Assembly: GCF_947179165.1 (NCBI RefSeq)
Contig: NC_077244.1
Location: forward strand, 14,934,449 to 14,998,448
Direction of reading: 5' to 3'
Length of the DNA stretch: 64,000 nucleotides
DNA from: Solanum dulcamara
Lineage: Eukaryota; Streptophyta; Magnoliopsida; Solanales; Solanaceae
Shown in pieces: positions 56,001-64,000 of this stretch. Made by a program: the position numbers and the translations under genes. Below the pieces are notes generated by a model. That model worked only from the letters and a program-made list of their open reading frames with translations. It made no database searches and had not been told where the DNA came from. Numbering within the stretch: the first letter of the stretch is position 1; each line of letters opens with the position of its first letter.

Positions 56001-56922
56001 ACTAAAAGCTTTAGTGCAGCAATCAGATTCCCCGATCAACAACTGGACTCTAGTGATCCCTATCTTTGAGCTCCATTATAAAATAAACTGACCAGATACA
56101 CCTTATCTCGTGCAAAAAGCTGAAATCATGGAAAAATTGTAGACTTCTAAATTGAAGAACTGGCCACAGGGCATTACATCTTGCATAAATTTCTTGCAAA
56201 TGGGGCGAATCTCTTTGCTGAGTGTTGCTGAAAACATCATTACTTGCTTGTCATGAGGAGTCGTCTTGAAAATTGCCTGCACATCTCTTCTCATGTCTGT
56301 GAAACAAACACAGGCAATCAGCAAAAGAGCTACTGAAAGAACCTCACACAGTTTTGAATGTCAAGTAAGTTTAGCAACAGGAATCATGAATCACATTATG
56401 CAGCTAACACATACCAAGTGATTCAAGCATTTTGTCACATTCATCCAGTACAAAATGCCTCACATTCCTCAAAGACAGGTCCTTATCTCTAGCCAGTGCA
56501 AGTATTCTTCCAGGAGTTCCAACAACTATATGCGGGCATTCATTCTTCAGAAGCTCCTTGTGAATTTTGATATTGACACCACCATAGAAAACAGCAACCT
56601 TGATATCAGGCAAGTATGTGCTGAACCTCTCAAATTCATGACAGATCTGCAGCAACCCAAGAACCCCACACAAATATTATTAACCTTGCCTACATGGGGA
56701 AGCAGAAAGAAATTCTGATTATTATTTTTTCGCATATTTCAATACATGCCTGATAAGCTAATTCCCTTGTGTGACATAGAACCATGGCAGCAACCTGACC
56801 AGCAACAGGTTCAATCTGTTGCAGAGTTGAAAGAACAAAAACAGCAGTTTTACCCATTCCAGATTTAGCTTGACAAAGAACATCCATGCCTAGAATTGCT
56901 TGTGGGATACATTCATGTTGCA
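53007..56922 (-). CDS. UAP56: UAP56-type DECD-box RNA helicase (TREX mRNA export/splicing factor), exons 2-10; exon 1 not found
   Basis: Coding exons on the minus strand: 56922-56750, 56646-56415, 56296-56178, 55658-55602, 55521-55337, 54787-54643, 54558-54475, 54388-54325, 53017-53007 (1070 nt). All join in phase, with GT-AG borders except the first donor (GC). Helicase motifs: AKSGMGKT (I), LCHTREL (Ia), TPGR (Ib), DECD (II; diagnostic of UAP56 rather than DEAD), SAT (III), VIFVKS (IV), [10 protein letters not shown] (V), [10 protein letters not shown] (VI), and the C-terminus IDTSTYMPS. Family role: ATP-dependent nuclear RNA helicase in spliceosome assembly and in loading export factors on mRNA. 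The plant protein is about 427 aa; the missing exon 1 should encode about 71 residues (acidic N-terminus and Q-motif start). It may lie beyond 64 kb or be lost, so function is uncertain. Confidence 0.88.
53710..54236 (+). repeat. Two-copy tandem duplication (period about 273 bp) containing a TS-SINE, in the last UAP56 intron
   Basis: Unit 1 (53710-53982) and unit 2 (53983-54236) both run from GTAATACTTTTACTTGA through SINE sequence (GAGGTCTATCG, CACTTGCAGGATTACACTGG, GTTGTTATTGT) to CCAGAACCTTCTTATCAAAT. Unit 2 lacks CTACCCTCCCCAGACC of the SINE. One SINE insertion was duplicated together with its flank. Confidence 0.85.
55213..55318. repeat. 53-bp tandem duplication in a UAP56 intron
   Basis: ATTAAGTGCAACTTTAGTGC...AGAGCGCTTGAAAT is present twice in a row (start about 55213 and 55266) with one mismatch (GTGGAG/GTAGAG). 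It lies in the intron between the exons at 55337-55521 and 54643-54787. Confidence 0.92.
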
Positions 56923-57348
56923 CTGATGAAGAACCAAAGAGATTGGAGCCACGGAAACCTCAGTTTCAATTCAAAAAAGTTTACCATTGTACATCTCCAA
57001 AATAGTAGTGATAGTGATAATTTACCTGGAAACAAAAGATAAAAAGAAATCATTAATAACTAACTATCAAAAAGATAAGGAACAGCATAACAACAACAAT
57101 GAAAGAATAATACAACTACACCTCAGTCTCACGCAAATTTAAGTCGGTTAAATGCATCCTCAATGACCATGTTAATCCATTTAAACTCATCATGGGCTAA
57201 CTTTATTCAAAATAAATACAATATAAAAACTAAATAAAGTACTAGAAGTTCTTTATATTTTCTACATACATATAAATCTCTAAAAGGCTACCTAGAAAGG
57301 CATAGGACATAAGTAAAAGTGCACATGGCTAAAACATATTCTCAACTA

Positions 57349-57623
57349 CTCCCTCGGATTCAATTTATACGACTCTATTTCCGTATTAGTCTGTTCCAAA
57401 GAAAAAGACCTCATACAAAATTTGGAAACAATTTAACTTAAAATTACCCTTAATGAGAAGCTTTATAGTCACAGAATCGGATAAGAATATTAAAGACCAT
57501 AAGATTCAAAAGTCTTATAGTCACACAAATGTTATGTCAACTTTAAGACAAGAAGTTTTAAGATTTTTTATTTCTTTCTGAAATTCTATGCTCAGTCAAA
57601 GACATAAATTAAATTGCAGGGGT
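57349..57623. mobile_element. Stowaway-like MITE
   Basis: CTCCCTCGGATTCAATTTAT at the left and, inverted, ATAAATTAAATTGCAGGGG at the right, with TA at each flank (57347-57348 and 57624-57625). About 275 bp, non-coding. Matches the remembered Solanaceae Stowaway consensus beginning CTCCCTCCGTTTCAATTTAT; diverged. Confidence 0.7.
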
Positions 57624-57636
57624 TAATAGGTACCGC

Positions 57637-57640
<4 letters not shown>

Positions 57641-57674
<34 letters not shown>
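57641..57674. repeat. (GT)17 microsatellite
   Basis: Seventeen uninterrupted GT dinucleotides followed by ATAT; likely length-polymorphic. Confidence 0.97.
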
Positions 57675-57679
<5 letters not shown>

Positions 57680-57769
57680 CCCAATATTTTACCAAGTATG
57701 GATACCATATCCAAGAAATTGACGATACTTAGAGATAACTTCCTTAAAAGAGATTTTAGACCTACCTTG

Positions 57770-58110
57770 TCCCTTTTATAACACCTTAATTCACCACATA
57801 TATGGTGCATCAGGTGGCCGATGCAAGACATAACCAAACCATCTCAAACTACCTAATCTCATTTTATCCTCGACATATGCTACTTGAACCTTCTCATGAA
57901 TGTAGTCATTTCTAATCTTGTCCATATAACCACACATCCATCTCAGCATCTGAATCTCTGCGACACTCATTTTGCGAACGCGTTGGACTAGAACGGCCCA
58001 ACATTCACTCCCATATAACATTGTTGGTCTTCTAATTGTTCCATGAACTTGCCTTCAACTTCAGCATGCATCATTCTATCATATATCACCACCTTGATGG
58101 CACTTCTCTA
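57770..58110 (-). pseudogene. RTE-type LINE reverse transcriptase C-terminal fragment
   Basis: MLYGSECWAVLVQ, VRKMSVAEIQMLRWMCG, and VEDKMRLGSLRWFGYVLHRP are landmarks of the C-terminal end of plant RTE-clade RT. Only about 75 codons are open; no catalytic palm is present. A 5'-truncated, decayed insertion. Confidence 0.8.
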
Positions 58111-58444
58111 TTTCAACCAACCAAATTGATTATGTGAGACATATTCATCTATCATGCTATCCTCTTAGAACAGCGAGCCTAGATAATTGATTATTTGCAT
58201 TTAAGCATTGCAATCCCATCTAATCCCACCTTAATTTTACTCTTTTTATGTGGACTAAACTTACGGTGCATATATTCAAACATATCCTAAAACCCTTTCT
58301 CTTTAGAATGTTTCTCCACCGTTCGAGTTATGGTTGATACCCTCATTGATTTCGTCAATTAGCATTATATCGTCAACAACAACGAAAGGATAATCAAAAA
58401 ATAAAAAGAAAAGATATGACTCAAATTTCCACATTTCGCAATAT

Positions 58445-59500
58445 CTAAAATGGTAAGCTGGGCATTGATGATAATCTCACCAGGTTTAAGGTACACGGAC
58501 CTTCTAGGTGTTGTTGTAACAATGGTTCTATTGAAACCAATGATCACCTTTTTAATGAGGGAGAAATGGCCAAGAGAGTGGAAATACTTCTATGATGCAT
58601 GTGGAACCTTCGGTAATAATTCCCTAAATATTAGAGCTAAATTCATGAACTGGTGGCTCATCAAGCCACAAAACCAAGTACATAAAATCATTATTCAATG
58701 TCTTCCTAGTTTTATTACTTGGGAAATCTGGAAATTCAGGTGCTCTAATAAATATGATGACATCAGGTCTACTACTAATAAAGTGATTGATCAAATCACC
58801 ATGCAGATGCAGAGGACTTTGCAGCTAAATTTACTACCCTAAACGTCTCCTCTCCTTTCCCAAACATCCTTCATGTTGTGGAAAGAATCAGACCTCAATT
58901 ATCTATCATTCCACTGAGTTGGAAATGTATGTTGATGGATGACAAAGGGAATCTAGGAAGTCCTACTTCTTGTAGCAGGAGGAATTTTGAGAGACCACAA
59001 TGGGCATATGATCATGGCTTTCGCATCTTACCTTGGGGAATACTCTTAACAACTATGCAGAGATTCAAGACATAAAAATTGGGTTGAAATGGTACTTGGA
59101 TAATGGTTTCAGAAATTTGATTATTGAATCTGATTATCTGCTTACTTATTCATATGATCCCGAGGGTCTTTCGAAAACAGTCTCTCTATCTCCATGAGGT
59201 AGTGGTAAGGTCTGCGTACATCTTACCCTCCCCAGACCCCACTTGTGGGATTTCACTAGATATGTTGTTGTTGTTGTTATTCATATGATCAATGGCAACA
59301 TATCCACCTTCTAGCTTTTAAAAGATGAGATCAAGAAGATTCAAGCCATGAAAACAAAGGATCATATTCAATTTAATCATATCTTTGGAGAAGGAAATTC
59401 AACTGCCTATCTCCTGGCCAATCTTGCAGAAAGTAAAATTCTTTTTTCACAACGGCTATCAACTTGCCTATGCAGGTTATATCCACTTTGAAGAATGAAG
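58445..59500 (+). pseudogene. L1 LINE ORF2 C-terminal fragment (Cys-rich region and RNase H), interrupted by a SINE
   Basis: CCCNNGSIETNDHLF near 58505 is the Cys-rich zf-RVT region; WWLIKPQNQVHK and WEIWKFRCSNKY follow. RNase H lies at about 58910-59420, broken by several shifts: MLMDDKGN (Asp kept), NNYAEIQDIKIGLKWYLDNG (Glu), IIESDYLL (Asp), then after the SINE HIFGEGNSTAYLLANLAES, where the last catalytic Asp is Tyr. It resembles the large LINE's RNase H but is a different copy on the other strand. Confidence 0.82.
59146..59290 (+). mobile_element. 5'-truncated TS-SINE with 14-bp TSD
   Basis: SINE body 59160-59276: CCGAGGGTCTTTCG, GAGGTAGTGGTAAGGTCTGC, CCCTCCCCAGACCCCACTTG and the (TTG)n end. 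TSD TTATTCATATGATC at 59146-59159 and 59277-59290. The tRNA-like head with Pol III boxes is absent. Inserted in the RNase H frame of the L1 fragment. Confidence 0.92.
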
Positions 59501-59680
59501 GGAAAGGAAGGCCAAAATTTAGAATACGAGTGAGGAAAAGCACATTCATTTTTGTTCCTGCTTGATTATCACTTTTGGACCTACTAAGTGTCTTTACACT
59601 CGGTATTTTTGTGAGCTCTTGCTCATGAGTTTTGTCTCCATCTTGTATGTTGCTTAGGTCAAATTGTATTTGGACTTATT

Positions 59681-59835
59681 TGTATGCAAAGAGGTAGTTT
59701 GAGCCGAGGATCTTCCGTAAACAGTCTCTCTACCTCCACAAGGTAGTGGTAAGGTTTGCGCACACTCTACCCTCCTCAGACCCCACTTAATGAAATTCCA
59801 CTAAGTTGTTGTTGTTGTTGTATGTAGAGAGGTTA
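59681..59835 (+). mobile_element. Second 5'-truncated TS-SINE
   Basis: GAGCCGAGGATCTTCCG...CCTCCTCAGACCCCACTT...(TTG)n at about 59697-59819. Flanks TGTATGCAAAGAGGT and TGTATGTAGAGAGGT form a TSD with two mismatches, so it is older than the SINE at 59160. Confidence 0.85.
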
Positions 59836-60876
59836 GGCTCTAGCCCCTCCCCCATCGATCTCCTTTTGAATTATCAATATATTCCCCTCATGGGACCTAT
59901 TACAAAAAAATTATGTATACAGCTCAAAAACGAAATTGCACCACATTCACAAAATTTCAAATAGTAATTTTATCACATCCCACCCAAGCTTGCTTTGTGA
60001 AAGCTACATGCTTCAATGCATACGTTGTTTGACAAATGATGTCTTACTTCAGAATTCAAAGTTAGAGGATTCAGCCCCAAGATTGTTAACCTACTAGAAA
60101 TTCATTGAGTTGAATGCAAGTCAAACATGAAACCTTCGCTCCATTCAGATTGACTTGAATAAATACTTTGTTCTTTACAGAATAGGGGTTTTTTATAGAC
60201 CATCCAAAAAAGTGCTCCCAAGCACATTCTCCATTATTTCTCTCCTCCACTTCTTAGGATTGTAGAACTCCTTTTCCGGTGGCTTTTCAACCAGAATAAT
60301 CCTAATTTTTTTATTGTTAACCTAAACTACAAACTTCTTTGGTAGTTTTTAACCTCTCATTCCCTCCCATCCTTTTTTCCTCTCCTGGGGGAGAGGGGGG
60401 CTTGGTTTGAATCAACCGAGCGTAGCAGAAATTTGATGAGAAAAGGGAAATTAAAGGACCATTATGCGAATTCTTTTGTTTTCTTAAGTACAATGAACAT
60501 GGCAAGTGCATCAATTTCATTGCATTACAAATGGGCAGCAGGTCTATCATCACCCCTGAAGTTACATTAAACGCAGATTGGAGGATTATAGCACAGAAGT
60601 CAGAAAATCCTTCACCAATGCTCTAGAGGTTAGGAATATTAATACAGCAGCTAGAAGCCCACGACTTGAATCCTCTTCCATGGAAATGTTCAAAACCGAC
60701 AGATGGTAAGGAACCAAACAACCAATGATCAAAACCTTGAATCCCAGAATCATTATTCCTGAAAGTTTGATACCATCAGAAGATGATGTACTTGGAAGAT
60801 ACCTGTCGTAAGAATTCTGGCCCCAAACCATGAAAACACCAACTTTGAATGATGTTCGAAGATGGGCAAGCAGTAA
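59836..60876. other. Intergenic DNA, no gene recognised
   Basis: Mixed-composition DNA without splice-supported exons. The minus-strand frame 60586-60966 (126 codons) has no motif I recognise and overlaps the LINE fragment on the other strand. Confidence 0.45.
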
Positions 60877-61300
60877 TTGGAATTCTTCCATGGAGTCAAC
60901 GTCTATGGAATGATCGACTTTTCTCATTTTCTCTTTAAAATGTTGTCTAGGAAGGAGGCAGAACACGTTTTAAAGAAGAATGGAGTTGGAAGAAGTTTAA
61001 AATTACTCTACAATGAAGGTCTCCTCCTTCTAGGTATTGGTCGGATGAAATTACCAGAAATTGGGTCTGGATTCACCTTCTAGGGTTGTCGGTAAATTTA
61101 TAATCTCAACCCCCATTCAAACGAGTCGGCGACATATGGTGGCTAGATTGAGACTGAAGAAGAATCCGCTCTCAAAAACTATCTTCATTGGGCAAGGATC
61201 GAGGTCAAAGGAGATGGAGGAGCAGGCCTTAGAGAAATAGAGTTGGAATGCAATGGATTCATATACAAAAGCGAAAAATAAACAAAATGTCCATCGAGTC
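60877..61300 (+). pseudogene. L1-type ORF1 (DUF4283) fragment
   Basis: Across shifted frames: AEHVLKEEW-like sequence near 60960, then RYWSDEITRNWVWIHLLGL (about 61034-61090), then FKRVGDI and a GGA-GGA-GCAGG stretch corresponding to KWARI.V.GDGSSIP. This order is that of plant DUF4283 ORF1 proteins. Many stops; no zinc knuckle follows. Confidence 0.65.
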
Positions 61301-62195
61301 AAAATAACGTAATAATCTATAAAGGAAGAACTTAAGCCTATCTTAAAAATCTAAAGCCCTAATTTGAGCTAAATTGGCTCTTACTCAAAATAACGCAACA
61401 ATCTTTTATAACCAAAGGTGGCCATTCGACTCATTTTGTTTCCAGCGAAGTACATATGATTTTTATAAGAATCCAACATGAGCATGCTTCTACAAACAAA
61501 CTCACCGTTGGGTTTGGATCGAAGCTTTAAAAAGAGGAAAAATTAAGGGACCTACTATCCATGGATGAGTATTCAATAAGATATTGTCGTTTTTTCAAAA
61601 TTTTCATCAAATTATATGAAAGGAAAAAGGCATAAATTCCCCCCTAAAGTTGTACCAAAAAGTCAGTTACACACTTAAATTATCATGGCGACCTATTACA
61701 CACCTAAACTACATAAAAGTAAAACTATTACCCCCTAAAACTGACATGGCCCAAAAAAAGGAGCAGTGCATCAGTCAGATACAAGTCAGTTAAAAAAAAT
61801 TAAAAAAAACAAAATCACCCCACCCCTACATCCTTTCTTCTTCACACCCACCTACCCGCTTCATCTTCACACTCATATACCCTTCTTCTTCACACCCACC
61901 TCCATTTACTCTCATTTTGAATCTTGATTTTTTTCTTTCAAAATCCATTAAAGTAAAAAAAATTAAAAAAATTATATTAACTATATAATTAGTATAAAAT
62001 ATAGTTAATAAAAAAAGTTAATTAATAAAGAAAAAAAAGAAAAAAATATAAAAAATCGAATGGATAGTTAATAATTAATTAGGATTTAATTAGTATAAAT
62101 ATAGTTAATAAAAAAAATTAATTAATAAAGAAGAAAAAAGAAAAAAATATAAAAAATCGGATGGGTAGTTAATAATTAATCAGGTTATACCTAAG
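61301..62195. other. Repetitive AT-rich DNA
   Basis: 61621-61800 resembles a dispersed Solanaceae repeat (CCCCCTAAAGTTGTACC, TTACACACTTAAATTATCATGG). 61975-62185 holds two diverged copies of a ~100-bp unit ending AAAATCG(A/G)ATGG(A/G)TAGTTAATAA. No gene. Confidence 0.6.
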
Positions 62196-64000
62196 TTCAA
62201 TGGGGACACCCACAGCACTACCTCAAGAATTGACACAATCTTGATTTCTAAAGAGCTCAAGAATTGACACAATCTTGATTTCTAAAGAGTGGGATGACAA
62301 CTTTAGTAATACCAAACAGCCTCTCCTTCAGAGAGTGACCTATGATCATATCCCTATTGTATTCTAACGTGGAGAATTGCACAGAGTGAGATCAACCAAA
62401 ATCATATTTCAAGTTCATCAATTGGTGGTTGAATACTAATGGCTTTGTTGACAAAATTAAGAGTCGGTGGACATCATTTGATTTCTTAAGAAAACATGAT
62501 TATATTTTAGCATGTAAATTGAAAGCCTTGAAAGGCAAACTAAGGGAGTGGAGTAAGAAGCCAAGGCAATTTGAAGGAACAAAAGTCAAGCTTGCTTAAT
62601 CAACCGGCAGGGTTGGACAAAGTACGGGAGATCTCAGTCTTAACTAAAGGGAAGTATTAAATGAGGGAGAAATGGTGGAAAAGGAATCTTTGCTGATAGA
62701 GTATGAAAAACTTCTGAAAAAATGAAGAACTGAAGAACGGAGACCTACAAGCAACTTTGGGAATTGTCCATCAATATCTGAGGAACTATCGCAAAGCAGA
62801 TTGATGAACAAGAAATCTTGGAGTATCTGAAAATGTGTGCTACGGATAACGCATCGGGACCTGACGGCTTTACTATGGCATTCTTGATTAAATGTTGGGA
62901 GGTGCTTAAACAAGATATCATGGGGCTTCTCCACAATTTCCTTTCTCATGGTTACTTCGACAAGAACTTCAATGCAACTTGCACAGAAACAAGGATAAAA
63001 AGATTTGATTGACAATATATATTTGTATTTTCTTCGGCATTTTTGCCTGGAAAAGAATGGTGCAAAGGAGTTGAGGGATTTCAGACCTATGAGTTTACTA
63101 GGCAACATTTACAAGATTATTGACAAAGTCTTAGACTAAGAGGCTTAGAAGGGTAATGAAAAAATAGGTAGATTCTCAATAGTCGGCATTCATAAAAGAA
63201 AGGCAAATAATGGCAACATACTAATAGCCAATGAAGCAAAGGACTCAAGACAAAAACAGAAGAAGCCTAGTATTCTTGGCAAGTTAAATATTGAGAAAGC
63301 ATACAACCATGTGACCTCAAACTTTTTACTAAGAATGTTGCATCAAATGGATTAGCTGGGATGCAATTTTGTATATCTACTGTCAGATTTTTAGTCATTA
63401 TTAATGGTTCTCCAAGAGGTTTCTTTCCTGCTCAGAGAAGTCCCGGGCAGGGTGAGTCTTTGTCTTCTTTTCGTATCAATTTCCATGGAAGGTTTGAACA
63501 ACATGGTCAAAATTGCCAAACATAATGGATGGATTAAAGGCTTTCAGGTAGCAATGAATGGACACAATAGGCAAGAGATTACACATCTTCTGTATGCTGA
63601 TGAAACCTTGATTTTTTGTGATGAGGAAGTGAGAATCATCTTAGTTCTCTTTGAAGGCATCTCTCGACTTCATATTAATTGGAGAAAGAGTCCTCTTCTC
63701 CAAATCAATGAAGCACCAAATATGGAGGCTTTGACAATGATTCTAGGGAAGAAGTGGGGGCACTTCCTACACTTATATTGGTAGGCCATTGGGGCAAAAT
63801 CAAAGTCCATAGCAATTTGGAATAATTTCCGAAAGAAATATGAGAAAAAACTTTCTAGATGGAACTGTCAATACTTGTCATTGGGAGGAAGGCTAACTCT
63901 GATAAATTCAATACTAGACTCACTGTCAACTTATATGATATCCCTTTTCCCCATCCCTGTGGGAGTCACCAAAAGATTTGACAACATAAGAAGGAATTTT
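62196..64000 (+). pseudogene. L1 LINE ORF2 fragment (endonuclease end and reverse transcriptase), continues beyond window
   Basis: After endonuclease-tail remnants, RT appears as DNASGPDGFTMAFLIKCWEVL (about 62842-62910), a frame-shifted KELRDFRPMSLLGNIYKII near 63065, [11 protein letters not shown] near 63280 (KAYD expected), [19 protein letters not shown], and ITHLLYADETLIFCDEEV (63576-63630). The catalytic FADD/YADD reads YADE, so it would be dead even with frames repaired. The LGGRLTL stretch near 63880 shows that it runs past the window. Confidence 0.85.
62220..62292 (+). repeat. 36-bp tandem duplication
   Basis: CTCAAGAATTGACACAATCT...GATTTCTAAAGAG occurs twice back-to-back from about 62221 and 62257. 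It sits in the endonuclease-RT spacer of the LINE fragment. Confidence 0.9.

Noticed and set aside
60586..60966. 126-codon minus-strand frame
   Set aside because: No motif recognised, and its upper part overlaps a DUF4283 LINE remnant on the other strand; likely fortuitous.

Overview
This is nuclear DNA from a flowering plant, almost certainly a member of the nightshade family (Solanaceae; Capsicum, Nicotiana or Solanum cannot be separated by eye). Evidence: introns with plant-type junctions, TS-type SINEs ending in (TTG)n, Tekay/Del-like Gypsy elements with a chromodomain-like tail, several Copia and L1 families, and MITEs typical of that family. More than three quarters of the window is transposable-element DNA.

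Layout. 1-5282: a decayed Ty1/copia element (Copia-A, 5' LTR off-window) lying inside an inverted fragment of a second copia family (Copia-B). 5283-9745: gene-poor DNA with two Gypsy LTR scraps, an orphan 5'-leader-like stretch, a Tourist-like MITE and a solo copia LTR with perfect target-site duplications (TSDs). 9746-20778: a large Gypsy element (Gypsy-1) with LTRs of about 3.2 kb and degenerate gag-pol; its 3' LTR is cut by a 5'-truncated second Gypsy (Gypsy-2, 20779-26508), followed by an LTR end of a third Gypsy (26509-28344) carrying a tandem duplication of its LTR/PBS junction. 30828-47868: a structurally complete Copia-B with a 5-bp TSD, split in its protease region by an 11.8-kb L1-type LINE (32459-44242, minus strand) with a 16-bp TSD and a poly(A) tail. 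The LINE is the best-preserved and most unusual object here: ORF1 of 954 aa, a 364-codon ORF, an EN-RT-RNase H ORF2 broken by only two stop codons, and then about 3.5 kb of repeat-rich 3' sequence holding a 1006-codon open frame. 47874-51480: MITE/hAT-like/SINE remnants, a third Copia-B-like 5' end and an antisense Gypsy LTR end.

Host genes. A small secreted Pro/Leu-rich protein lies at 51739-52086 (+). A UAP56-type DECD-box RNA helicase (TREX mRNA-export factor) lies at 53007-56922 (-); nine coding exons join in frame, including an 11-nt terminal micro-exon and a GC-AG intron, but exon 1 (about 71 codons) is not recognisable in the window. 57349-64000 is again repeats: a Stowaway-like MITE, (GT)17, an RTE-type RT end, and fragments of L1 ORF1, RT and RNase H, one of them interrupted by a TS SINE.

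The retroelements are independent mobile units; their nesting gives a relative order (Copia-B before the LINE; inverted Copia-B before Copia-A; an L1 fragment before the SINE). Host genes are confined to roughly 51.7-57 kb.
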